This document shows, piece after piece, positions 1-6,950 of a DNA stretch of 7,285 nucleotides; within the stretch, counting starts at the first letter, position 1; each line of letters begins with the position of its first letter. Source of the DNA: Burkholderiales bacterium. Its GTDB lineage: Bacteria; Pseudomonadota; Gammaproteobacteria; Burkholderiales; Burkholderiaceae_C. The notes beneath the pieces are model-generated. The model was not told the DNA's origin. It saw nothing but the letters and a program-made list of their open reading frames with translations, and made no database searches. Both the position numbers and the translations under genes were made by a program. The DNA is taken from NCBI GenBank assembly GCA_028869035.1, contig JAGWTL010000140.1, forward strand, positions 1 to 7,285, given 5' to 3'.

Positions 1-8
1 AGCACAGA

Positions 9-24
9 CGGGCCCGTAGGCCCG
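9..24. other. Small GC-rich hairpin downstream of the FAD oxidoreductase
   Basis: CGGGCC (9-14) and GGCCCG (19-24) form a perfect 6-bp stem around a CGTA loop, 57 bases past the oxidoreductase stop. No T-run follows on either strand, so it is not a convincing intrinsic terminator, though it could contribute to transcript ending. Apart from this, bases 1-80 contain no gene, Shine-Dalgarno or other element that I can support. Confidence 0.3.
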
Positions 25-80
25 GCGAGCATTTGCAACGCCGCATGGCACAGCGAGGGGCAGACGAGTGCCAGTGAATC

Positions 81-1202
81 TCACGGATTCAGTCTACTAG
101 GGTCTGTTCTGAGCCACTCGCTCACCCTTGCTCCGATCGCCAGGCTGCTGGTCAGCCCTGGCGATTCAATGCCGAAAAGATTGACCAGGCCCGGCACACC
201 ATGCTCGGCCGGACCCTGGACCATGAAATCTCGCGCTGCGTCGCCCGGACCGCTGATCTTGGGCCGTATGCCGGCATAGCCGGCCAACAGGGCTCCATCG
301 GGCAAACCCGGCCAGTACTTGCGGACCTCGGCGTAGAAGGCATCACCGCGCGCCGGATCCACCACCAGATCGTCGGGCGTATCCACCCACTGCACGTCGG
401 GACCGAACTTGGCCTGACCGCCGAGATCGATCGTGAGATGCACACCCAGACCCGCAGCCTCGGGCACGGGATAGATCAAACGGGCAAAAGGCGAACGCCC
501 GCCGAGCGTGAAGTAATTGCCCTTGGCGTAATACTCGCCCGGCAGGTGTCGAGGATCCAGGCCTTCAAAACGGCGTGCGAGACTGGGCGCGCGCAGGCCA
601 GCAGCGTTCACCACCGCCCGGGCAAGCAGTTGCGTTCCATCCCCGGCGGTCAGCTCGATACCCTGCGGTGTCACGCACGCGCGCGCCAAAGGTGAGTTGA
701 AGGCCAGCAGGCCGCCAGCGTTTTCCAGGTCGCCTTGCAAGGCCAGCATGAGCCCGTGGCTGTCCACAATGCCAGTGCTGGGCGAGTGCACCGCCGCCAC
801 GCAGTCCAGCGCAGGCTCCAGGGCCAGAGCCTGCTCACGCGTCAGCAGGACGAGATCGTTGACGCCATTCGCTGCCGCCTTGGCAGTGATGGCCTGCAAC
901 TCGCTCACCTGCGCTTGTGATGTCGCGACGATGAGCTTGCCGCAACGGCGGTGCCCGATGCCGCGCTCGGCGCAGTAGTCGTAGAGCATCTGTTTTCCCT
1001 GCACGCAGAGCAGCGCCTTGAGCGAGCCCTGCGGGTAGTAGATGCCGGCATGGATGACCTCGCTGTTGCGCGAGCTGGTCTGCGTGCCGATGGCCGCCGC
1101 CGCTTCCAGCACGAGGACTTCACGCCCGGCCAGCGCCAGCGCGCGCGCCACCGCCAGGCCGACCACACCCGCGCCCACCACCACCACATCCACCTGCTCC
1201 AC
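81..1202 (-). CDS. FAD-dependent oxidoreductase, L-2-hydroxyglutarate oxidase (LhgO/L2HGDH)-like
   Basis: This 373-residue flavoprotein belongs to the DAO/glycine-oxidase fold superfamily. The N-terminal Rossmann motif is VVVGAGVVG (7-15), with Glu33 ending the second strand (VLVLE) as expected for binding the FAD ribose. The stretch TSSRNSEVIHAGIYYP (42-57), followed by GSLKALLCVQG (59-69), closely resembles the L2HGDH/LhgO signature. Further family-like pieces are GIVDSHG (144-150), VVNAAGL (197-203), KGNYF (227-231), IYPVP (243-247), GIRPKISGPG (311-320) and FGIESPGLTSSLAIG (343-357), which should close the flavin site. It is shorter than E. coli LhgO (about 420 residues), but all core motifs are present. 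There is no signal peptide, so it should act in the cytosol or at the inner membrane face. The family oxidises L-2-hydroxyglutarate to 2-oxoglutarate, but the true substrate could be another 2-hydroxy or amino acid. It lies 53 bp downstream of the efflux genes on the same strand; a functional link is not shown. Confidence 0.88.
   Translation of the reverse strand: MEQVDVVVVGAGVVGLAVARALALAGREVLVLEAAAAIGTQTSSRNSEVIHAGIYYPQGSLKALLCVQGKQMLYDYCAERGIGHRRCGKLIVATSQAQVSELQAITAKAAANGVNDLVLLTREQALALEPALDCVAAVHSPSTGIVDSHGLMLALQGDLENAGGLLAFNSPLARACVTPQGIELTAGDGTQLLARAVVNAAGLRAPSLARRFEGLDPRHLPGEYYAKGNYFTLGGRSPFARLIYPVPEAAGLGVHLTIDLGGQAKFGPDVQWVDTPDDLVVDPARGDAFYAEVRKYWPGLPDGALLAGYAGIRPKISGPGDAARDFMVQGPAEHGVPGLVNLFGIESPGLTSSLAIGARVSEWLRTDPSRLNP
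139..181 (+). repeat. Left copy of an imperfect direct repeat (two 13-bp blocks)
   Basis: Two 13-mers, GCCAGGCTGCTGG (139-151) and ATGCCGAAAAGAT (169-181), both recur in the same order and orientation at 7017-7029 and 7045-7057. This copy lies inside the 3' part of the oxidoreductase gene. The sequence between the blocks differs. It may be chance. Confidence 0.35.
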
Positions 1203-1209
1203 AGCTCAG

Positions 1210-1215
1210 CTCCTC
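1210..1215 (-). promoter_or_regulatory. Shine-Dalgarno supporting a GTG start for the FAD oxidoreductase
   Basis: GAGGAG on the minus strand lies 7 nt before the GTG at 1202-1200. An in-frame TGA stop (1208-1206) lies one codon upstream of that GTG, so it is the earliest possible start. The flavin-binding beta strand (VDVVVVGAG) begins within a few residues, so there is no room for a much later start. Confidence 0.75.
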
Positions 1216-1255
1216 AGAAGGGCAAAGCTGCGAGCATAAGCGAGCGAACGGCCGG

Positions 1256-2650
1256 TCAGCCCTCTTCGCCGCCCAGGGCCTTGTAGAGCTGGGCCGCGGC
1301 CGACCACATGGCTCGGCGCACCTGGATCAGGCTCTGCTGCACCGTGAAGAGCTGGCGCTGCGCGTCCAGCACCTCGAGGAAGCTGCCCACGCCCTGGCGG
1401 TAACGCGCCTGGGCGATGTCGGCCGCGCGTTGCTGCGAACGCTCCTGCGCCTCCACGGCCTTGAGCTGCTCGGCCAGCTGATCGCGCGCGACCAGCAGAT
1501 CGGCCACTTCGCGGAAGGCCTGCTGCACTGTGCGCTCGTAGTCGGCCACAGCAATGTTCTTGCGCACCGTGACCAGGTCCAGGTTGGCGCTGTTGCGGCC
1601 GTAGTCGAAGATCGGCAGGCTGATGCTGGGCGTGAAGCTCCAGGCATCGGATCCGCTCTTGAACAGGCCGTCGATCTCACGGCTGGCCGTTCCGGCCGAA
1701 GCGGTCAACGCGATGCGCGGGAAGAAGGCCGCGCGCGCCGCGCCGATGTTCGCATTGGCCGCCAGCAGGCGCTGCTCGGCCGCCAGCACATCGGGGCGCC
1801 GCACCAGCACCTGCGAAGGTACATCGGCCTGCTGTTCCAGCGTGATGGCCTGTTCAGCCAGCGTCTTGCCCGCAGGCAGATCCTTGGGTTCGGTGCCCAC
1901 CAAAGCGCGCAGGTAGTTGCGCGCGGCCGACTGCTGCCGCAACAAGGCGGCCACTTCGGCGCGTGCGCCCTCAAAGGCCGCATCGGCCTGCAGGTAGTCC
2001 AGGTCGCCGGCCAGTCCCGCCTGGCGCCGGCGGTCCACCAGCTCGCGGGTCTGGGCCCGGGTCTCCAGCGCGGACTGGGCCAGCACCAGCCGCTCCAGCG
2101 CCTCGCTCAGGGAGAGGTAGGCATCGGCCACGCTGGACACCAGCGTCAGACGGAAGGCGCGCTCGGCCTGCTCGGTCGCCAGGTAGGAGGCCTTGGCGGC
2201 CTCGCCGAGGCTGGCCACGCGTCCCCAGAAGTCGATTTCGAAAGACGACAGGCCCACATTGACGTCGGCCCGCTGGCCGATCACCGCCGCACCCGTGCTC
2301 GACAGGTCGGCCGGCGTACGGCTGCGCGCGAGCGAGCCGCCGACGGCAACCGTGGGCAGACGGTCGGCCCGCTGGATGCCGTAGAGCGCCTGGGCCTCGG
2401 CCACGCGGGCCATGGCGATGCGCAGGTCACGGTTGTGCTCCAGCGCAAGCTTGATCAGGGCGCGCAGGCGCTCGTCCGGGAAGAAGCTGGCCCAGTCCAC
2501 CGGCTTGCCCGGCGCCGCGGTGGCCTTGACGTCGTCGGGCCAAGCATCCGGCACGGAGAGCGCGGGACGCTCGTACGTGGGCGCGAAGGAACAGCCAGCC
2601 AGAGCCAGCAATGCGAGCAGAGCCGCATAACGAATTTGCTTAGGCGCCAT
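1256..2650 (-). CDS. RND efflux outer-membrane channel lipoprotein (OprM/NodT family)
   Basis: This 464-residue protein is the outer-membrane factor of the pump, expected to form a trimeric beta-barrel with a long periplasmic alpha-helical tunnel that docks on the adaptor. A lipoprotein signal peptide is clear: Lys/Arg near the start, a Leu/Ala core, and lipobox LAGC with the lipidated Cys at 20, followed by SFAPTYERP, a typical NodT-family opening. The two outer-membrane-efflux repeats are visible. The first includes FFPDERLRALIKLALEHNRD (56-75) and FEIDFWGRV (137-145). The second includes LVRRPDVLAAEQRL (282-295), ANIGAARAAFFPRI (300-313), PIFDYGR (346-352) and ARYRQGVGSFLEVLDAQRQL (415-434). 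Length is normal. The start overlaps the end of the antiporter gene by 11 bp with a strong Shine-Dalgarno, so the two are translationally linked. No terminator is evident after its TGA stop; the next gene begins 53 bp on. Confidence 0.95.
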   Translation of the reverse strand: MAPKQIRYAALLALLALAGCSFAPTYERPALSVPDAWPDDVKATAAPGKPVDWASFFPDERLRALIKLALEHNRDLRIAMARVAEAQALYGIQRADRLPTVAVGGSLARSRTPADLSSTGAAVIGQRADVNVGLSSFEIDFWGRVASLGEAAKASYLATEQAERAFRLTLVSSVADAYLSLSEALERLVLAQSALETRAQTRELVDRRRQAGLAGDLDYLQADAAFEGARAEVAALLRQQSAARNYLRALVGTEPKDLPAGKTLAEQAITLEQQADVPSQVLVRRPDVLAAEQRLLAANANIGAARAAFFPRIALTASAGTASREIDGLFKSGSDAWSFTPSISLPIFDYGRNSANLDLVTVRKNIAVADYERTVQQAFREVADLLVARDQLAEQLKAVEAQERSQQRAADIAQARYRQGVGSFLEVLDAQRQLFTVQQSLIQVRRAMWSAAAQLYKALGGEEG

Positions 2651-5600
2651 GGTGGCCCTCCTCGGCTGCGGCCGCGCCGCGCTGACGGCTGTGGCCCGGG
2701 AAGAAGCGGCTCACGACCAGGTAAAACACCGGCACCAGGAAGATGGCCAGCACGGTGGCCGCGATCATGCCGCCCATCACACCGGTGCCGATGGCGTGCC
2801 GGCTTTGGGCGCCGGCGCCGCTGGAGATGGCCAGCGGCAGCACGCCCACGATGAAAGCGATCGAGGTCATCAGGATGGGGCGCAGGCGCAGACGGCAGGC
2901 CTCCAGGATGGCCTCCCTGAGCGCCATGCCCTTGTCCTGCAGGCTGCGCGCAAACTCGATGATCAGGATGGCGTTCTTCGAGGACAGGCCGATGGTCGCG
3001 ATCAGGCCGACCTTGAAGTAGACGTCGTTGGGCAGGCCGCGCATGTAAACCGCCAGCAGCGCGCCGAAGATGCCCAGCGGCACCACCAGCATGACCGAGA
3101 GCGGGATGGACCAGCTCTCGTAAAGCGCGGCCAGGCAGAGAAAGACCACGATCAGCGACACGGCGAACAGCAGGGGGGCCTGCGAACCCGACAGGCTTTC
3201 CTCGAAGGAGGTGCCGGACCAGGCGTAACCGATGCCCGCAGGCAACTGACCGGCCATGTCACCCATGGCCTGCATGGCTTCGCCCGTGCTGCGGCCCGGG
3301 CCCGGGTTGCCCGAGAGCTTGACCGAAGGCACGCCGTTGTAGCGGTCGAGCTTGGGCGCGCCCACCATCCACAGGGGCTTGACCACCTCGGAGAGCGAAA
3401 CCATGCCGCCGTTGCGGTTGCGCACCTGCACGCGCAGCATCGCTTCGGGGCTGGTACGCACCTGCGGCTCGGCCTGCAGCTGCACGCGCAGGATACGCCC
3501 CTGGCGCTCGAAGTCGTTGATGTAGGACACGCCGAACAGGGTCTGCAGCGTCTCGTTGAGCGTCGCGATGTCCACGCCCAGGGTCTGGGCCTTCTCGCGG
3601 TCGATCTGCAGCAGCAGCTGCGGGCCGGGCGGCATGCCTTCCATGCGCACGCCGGCCAGGGCCGGGTTGGCACCGGCCAGTTGCACGGCCAGGGCCTGCG
3701 CCTCGGCCAGCTTCTCACGCCCGAGGCCGCCGCGGTCCTGCAGGCGGAAGTCGAAACCGCCCACAGCCGCCAGCTCGGGAATCGCCGGCGGGTTGATGCT
3801 GAAGATGAAGGCCTGCTTGATGCCGAACAGGGCGCCGTTGGCGCGCTGGATCACGGCGGTGGAGCTGTTCTCCTTGGCATGGCGCTGGTCCCAGTTCTTC
3901 AGGCGCACGAAGATCAGGCCCGCGTTCTGTCCGCGGCCGAAGAAGGAGAAACCGATTACGCCGATGGTGTGCTCCACCTCGGGCTGCTTCAGGAAGAACT
4001 GCTCGGCCTGGTGGATCACCTCCACCGTGCGCTCCTGGGTCGCGCCCGGCGGCAGCTGCACCATGCTGATGAAATAACCCTGGTCTTCATCGGGCAGGAA
4101 GCTGCCCGGCAGTTTGCTGAACATCCAGAAGGTGGCGGCCAGGATGGCACCGTAGACGATCAGCCAGCGACCGGGCCGGCCCAGCATGCGGGTGACGTTG
4201 CGCACGTAAGCGCGTGTGGTGGCGGCAAAACCGCGGTTGAACCAACCGAAGAAACCGGTCGTGGGCAGTACGCCCGACTCACCTGGCTTGTGCTGCTTGA
4301 GCAGCGTGGCGCACAGGGCCGGCGTCAGCGTCAGGGCCATCAGGGCCGAGAACAGCATGGTCAGCACCAGAGTCACGGCGAACTGGCGATAGATCGCCCC
4401 CACCGAGCCGGAGAAGAAGGCCATGGGAATGAACACCGCCGAGAGCACCACGGTGATGCCGATGATGGCGCCCACGATCTGGTCCATGGCCTTGGCCGTG
4501 GCGTCACGCGGCGAGAGATGCTCCTCGCTCATGATGCGCTCGACGTTCTCCACCACCACGATGGCGTCGTCCACCACGATGCCGATGGCCAGCACCATGG
4601 CAAACAGCGTGAGCACGTTGATCGAGTAGCCCAGCACGTAGAGGCCCAGCGCTGCGCCGATCAGCGAGATCGGCACCACGATGGTCGGGATCAGCGTGGC
4701 GCGGAAATTCTCGAGGAAGAGGTACATCACGACGAAGACCAGGAACACCGCTTCGAACAGGGTCTTGATCACTTCATTGATCGAGATGTCGATAAAAGGC
4801 GTGGTGTCGTAGGGCACTTCCCAGGCCACGCCCTTGGGGAAATAACGCTCGAGCTCATGCATGCGCGCGCGCACGGCCTTGGCGGTGTCCAAGGCGTTGG
4901 CGCCCGGCGCCACCTTGATGCCGACCGCTGCCGTGGGCTGGCTGTCCATCCGGGCGAAGATGGAATAGTCCTGCGCCCCCAGCTCCACACGCGCCACGTC
5001 GCGCACACGCACCAGGGAGCCGTCCGGCTGGGCCCGCACGACCACGTTGCCGAACTCCTCGGGCGAGGTCAGTCGGCCGCGTGTGGTCACGGTGGCCGCG
5101 TATTCCATGCCCTTGGGCGAGGGGGGTTGGTTGATCTCGCCCACGGCCAGCAGCACGTTCTGCGTGCGCACGGCCGCGATCACCTCACCCGGGGTCAGGC
5201 GGTAGGCGGTGAGCTTGTCGGGATCGACCCACAGGCGCATGGCGTATTCGGAACCGAAAAGCTGCGCCTCGCCCACGCCGGGCACACGCCGCAACTCATC
5301 GATCACGCTGGCGGCCATGTAACTCGCCAGGTCCACGCCCTTGAGGCTCTGGTCCGGCGAATGCAGCGTGATGAACATCAGGTAGTTGCGCCGCGTCTTG
5401 GTCACGTTGATACCGAGACGCTTGACCTCGTCGGGCAGGCGCGCCTCGACGCGCTTGATGCGGTTCTGCGTCTCGACCGAGGCAATCTCGACGTTGGTGC
5501 CGGTCTTGAAGGTCAGGTTGATGGTGCCGGTGCTCTGCTCGGAGGATGAATCCATGTAGAGCAGGTTCTCGATGCCGTTCATCTCCTGCTCGATCAGGGC

Positions 5601-5786
5601 CACCACCGTGTCCTCGACCACTTTGGCCGAGGCGCCTGGGTAGGTCACATTGATGGCCAGCGCGGGCGGCGCTACCTCGGGGTACTGGGCCACCGGCAAC
5701 TGGCGCAGGGCCAGCGCGCCGGCCAGGATGATGACCAGGGCAATCACCCAGGCAAAAACCGGGCGGTCTATGAAAAATTTGGCCAT
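2640..5786 (-). CDS. RND multidrug efflux antiporter, AcrB/HAE1 family
   Basis: This 1048-residue inner-membrane pump matches the AcrB family in length and layout: TM1 (about 10-28), a large periplasmic loop, TM2-6 (about 338-495), a second periplasmic loop, and TM7-12 (about 540-1026). The start MAKFFIDRPVFAWV is canonical. Proton-relay residues are all visible: Asp406-Asp407 in IGIVVDDAIVVVENVE, Lys937 in GLSSKNAIL, and Arg967 and Thr974 in RLRLRPILMT, corresponding to AcrB D407, D408, K940, R971 and T978. The switch-loop region GFSFFGRGQNAG (612-623) is present. Aligned by eye, Phe177, Phe613, Phe615 and Phe626 match four of the five hydrophobic-trap phenylalanines, while the AcrB F610 position is Ile608. 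The protein exports hydrophobic or amphiphilic compounds in exchange for protons, as a trimer with the adaptor and channel encoded on either side. The last codons overlap the channel gene by 11 bp. The exact substrate range is unknown. Confidence 0.97.
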   Translation of the reverse strand: MAKFFIDRPVFAWVIALVIILAGALALRQLPVAQYPEVAPPALAINVTYPGASAKVVEDTVVALIEQEMNGIENLLYMDSSSEQSTGTINLTFKTGTNVEIASVETQNRIKRVEARLPDEVKRLGINVTKTRRNYLMFITLHSPDQSLKGVDLASYMAASVIDELRRVPGVGEAQLFGSEYAMRLWVDPDKLTAYRLTPGEVIAAVRTQNVLLAVGEINQPPSPKGMEYAATVTTRGRLTSPEEFGNVVVRAQPDGSLVRVRDVARVELGAQDYSIFARMDSQPTAAVGIKVAPGANALDTAKAVRARMHELERYFPKGVAWEVPYDTTPFIDISINEVIKTLFEAVFLVFVVMYLFLENFRATLIPTIVVPISLIGAALGLYVLGYSINVLTLFAMVLAIGIVVDDAIVVVENVERIMSEEHLSPRDATAKAMDQIVGAIIGITVVLSAVFIPMAFFSGSVGAIYRQFAVTLVLTMLFSALMALTLTPALCATLLKQHKPGESGVLPTTGFFGWFNRGFAATTRAYVRNVTRMLGRPGRWLIVYGAILAATFWMFSKLPGSFLPDEDQGYFISMVQLPPGATQERTVEVIHQAEQFFLKQPEVEHTIGVIGFSFFGRGQNAGLIFVRLKNWDQRHAKENSSTAVIQRANGALFGIKQAFIFSINPPAIPELAAVGGFDFRLQDRGGLGREKLAEAQALAVQLAGANPALAGVRMEGMPPGPQLLLQIDREKAQTLGVDIATLNETLQTLFGVSYINDFERQGRILRVQLQAEPQVRTSPEAMLRVQVRNRNGGMVSLSEVVKPLWMVGAPKLDRYNGVPSVKLSGNPGPGRSTGEAMQAMGDMAGQLPAGIGYAWSGTSFEESLSGSQAPLLFAVSLIVVFLCLAALYESWSIPLSVMLVVPLGIFGALLAVYMRGLPNDVYFKVGLIATIGLSSKNAILIIEFARSLQDKGMALREAILEACRLRLRPILMTSIAFIVGVLPLAISSGAGAQSRHAIGTGVMGGMIAATVLAIFLVPVFYLVVSRFFPGHSRQRGAAAAEEGHHGA
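2657..2663 (-). promoter_or_regulatory. Strong Shine-Dalgarno of the outer-membrane channel gene, inside the antiporter coding sequence
   Basis: The minus strand reads GAGGAGGGCCACC then ATG (2650-2648). GAGGAGG lies 6 nt before the start and is simultaneously the Glu-Glu-Gly codons near the antiporter C-terminus. It fixes the channel start at 2650, which also gives a well-formed lipoprotein signal peptide. Confidence 0.8.
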
Positions 5787-5803
5787 GGTCTTTTACTTTC
5801 CCT
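5787..5803 (-). promoter_or_regulatory. Weak, distant Shine-Dalgarno at the adaptor-antiporter junction
   Basis: On the minus strand the junction reads AGGGAAAG-TAA-AAGACC-ATG. The only good Shine-Dalgarno core, AGGG (5803-5800), lies 13 nt from the ATG at 5786, which is long, and it sits inside the last codons of the adaptor. The adaptor stop TAA (5795-5793) is in frame with the antiporter ATG and only two sense codons away, so no earlier start is possible. Initiation probably depends on ribosomes arriving from the adaptor gene. Confidence 0.5.
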
Positions 5804-6935
5804 GCGTGGCGGGTGCGCCGGCAGGCGGTGCCGGCGTCCAGGGCACGGGCTTGACGACGCTGCCCGGGCGGGCCTTCATATGACCTTCGACGATCACCTG
5901 CTCGCCACCGGCCAGGCCACCCGTGATGGTCCAGGTGCTGCCACTCATGCCGCCCAGCTTGACCGGCCGCGGCGCGACCTTGCCCTCGGCGTCCACGACG
6001 AGCACCGCGGCGCCGGTCTGGGACAACATGACGGCGCGTTGCGGCAGCGTGATCAGCTTGTCGGCCTTAGCCTGGGCATAACGCACGCGCACGAACATGC
6101 CGGGCAGCAGTTCCTTCTTGGGGTTCGGAAACTCGGCGCGCATGGAGACGGCACCCGTGCCCGGATCCACCGCGAGGTCAGAGAACAGTAGCTTGCCCGT
6201 CAGCGGATAGACGCTCTCGTCCTCCAGCACAAGCTCCATCCGCGCCTTGCTGGCGCTGCGCCAACGACCGCTCTTGATGGCGTCACGCAGGGCCAGCAGT
6301 TCGACGCTGCTCTGCGTGAAGTTCACATAGATCGGATCGATCTGCTCGATGGTGGCCAGCTGGGTGGCCTCGCCGCGACCGACCAGCGCACCTTCGGTCA
6401 CCAGAGTGCGGCCAATGCGGCCCGGGATCGGGGCCGGCACGGTCGTGTTTTCCAGGTCCAGTTCGGCGCGCGACAAGGCGGCCTCGGTCTGGCGCAGCCG
6501 CGCTTCGGCGGTATCGAGTTCCTGCTGGCTCACGGCCTTCATCTCGACCAGGGGGCGGTAGCGGTTCACTACGGCCCGTGCAGCGGCGGCATCGGCCTTG
6601 GCGGCGTCGTAGCTGGTGCGGTAGGTCCGCGGATCGATCCGGTAAAGGGGTGCGCCAGCCTTGACATCCGAGCCTTCGATGAACAGACGCTTCTCGACGA
6701 TGCCTTCAACACGCGCACGCACCTGGGCCGTGCGCCAGGCCTGCAGGCGACCCGGCAGGTCCTTGGTCAGCAGGGCCTCGCCCTGCCGGGCGACGACCAC
6801 GGCCACTTCGGCCGGCGGCGGTGCGGCGCCCGAACCGGCCGCGGCCGGCTTAGGCGCATCGGACTTGCCGCAGGCGCTGAGCAGAACGGTCAACGCCGCT
6901 GCGGCGAAGACGGAACGGTAGGCAAATGATTTCAT
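5793..6935 (-). CDS. RND efflux periplasmic adaptor subunit (membrane fusion lipoprotein, AcrA/MexA type)
   Basis: This 380-residue protein is a periplasmic adaptor linking the inner-membrane RND antiporter to the outer-membrane channel. It starts with a lipoprotein signal peptide: basic start MKSFAYR, hydrophobic core, and lipobox LSAC with the lipidated Cys at 22. Next come an Ala/Pro-rich linker (about 27-43) and the first half of the lipoyl domain, with PGRLQAWRTAQVRARVEG (61-78) and RIDPRTYR (99-106). An alpha-helical hairpin (about 107-163) contains the family-typical RYRPLVEMKAVSQQELDTA (125-143). The lipoyl return follows (TVPAPIPGRIG, 165-175), then beta-barrel segments with IDPIYVNFTQSS (199-210) and FPNPKKELLPGMFVRV (269-284), and a membrane-proximal domain (LPQRAVM, 297-303). 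The tail (364-380) is Pro/Ala-rich. Length is normal for the family. The gene lies 12 bp after tetR and 6 bp before the antiporter gene. Subfamily and substrate are not determinable from sequence alone. Confidence 0.95.
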   Translation of the reverse strand: MKSFAYRSVFAAAALTVLLSACGKSDAPKPAAAGSGAAPPPAEVAVVVARQGEALLTKDLPGRLQAWRTAQVRARVEGIVEKRLFIEGSDVKAGAPLYRIDPRTYRTSYDAAKADAAAARAVVNRYRPLVEMKAVSQQELDTAEARLRQTEAALSRAELDLENTTVPAPIPGRIGRTLVTEGALVGRGEATQLATIEQIDPIYVNFTQSSVELLALRDAIKSGRWRSASKARMELVLEDESVYPLTGKLLFSDLAVDPGTGAVSMRAEFPNPKKELLPGMFVRVRYAQAKADKLITLPQRAVMLSQTGAAVLVVDAEGKVAPRPVKLGGMSGSTWTITGGLAGGEQVIVEGHMKARPGSVVKPVPWTPAPPAGAPATQGK

Positions 6936-6942
6936 GCAGGTT

Positions 6943-6950
6943 TTCCTTCA
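6943..6950 (-). promoter_or_regulatory. Shine-Dalgarno of the adaptor gene, overlapping the tetR stop codon
   Basis: Read on the minus strand, the junction is TGAAGGAAAACCTGC followed by ATG at 6935-6933. The AAGGAA core lies 7 nt before the ATG. The tetR stop (TGA, 6950-6948) shares its last base with the AAGGA core, so a ribosome terminating on tetR is placed directly on the adaptor's initiation site. The site supports the ATG at 6935 as the start. Confidence 0.7.

Noticed and set aside
1..80. Open frames on both strands running to the left edge of the window
   Set aside because: Each is under 30 codons within the window, lacks a Shine-Dalgarno and resembles no family I recognise; a neighbouring gene end cannot be confirmed from 80 bases.
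75..91. A small inverted repeat TGAATC/GATTCA spanning the oxidoreductase stop codon
   Set aside because: The stem is 6 bp and AT-balanced with no T-run after it, too weak to call a terminator.
201..695. A 164-codon plus-strand open frame opposite the oxidoreductase
   Set aside because: It has no convincing Shine-Dalgarno or recognisable motif and overlaps a gene with complete flavoprotein signatures; it is an antisense shadow.
1230..1262. A possible promoter for the oxidoreductase, CTGACC then TATGCT with 15-bp spacing on the minus strand
   Set aside because: Both boxes are only partial matches and the spacing is short. The gap of 53 bp is equally compatible with co-transcription, so I do not list it as a feature.
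1430..2854. A 474-codon open frame on the plus strand opposite the channel gene
   Set aside because: It is a low-complexity Arg/Gln/Gly-rich translation with no domain, and it lies antisense to a well-supported OprM-type gene and the end of the antiporter.
3295..3306. A 12-bp perfect palindrome CCCGGGCCCGGG in the antiporter gene
   Set aside because: It encodes a Gly/Pro loop (NPGPGRS) using GC-rich codons, which explains it without any site function.
2649..5549. A 966-codon open frame on the plus strand opposite the antiporter gene
   Set aside because: Its product is extremely rich in His, Gln, Arg and Asp with no recognisable domain, as expected for the antisense of a GC-rich membrane-protein gene. 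The minus-strand gene has every AcrB-family motif.
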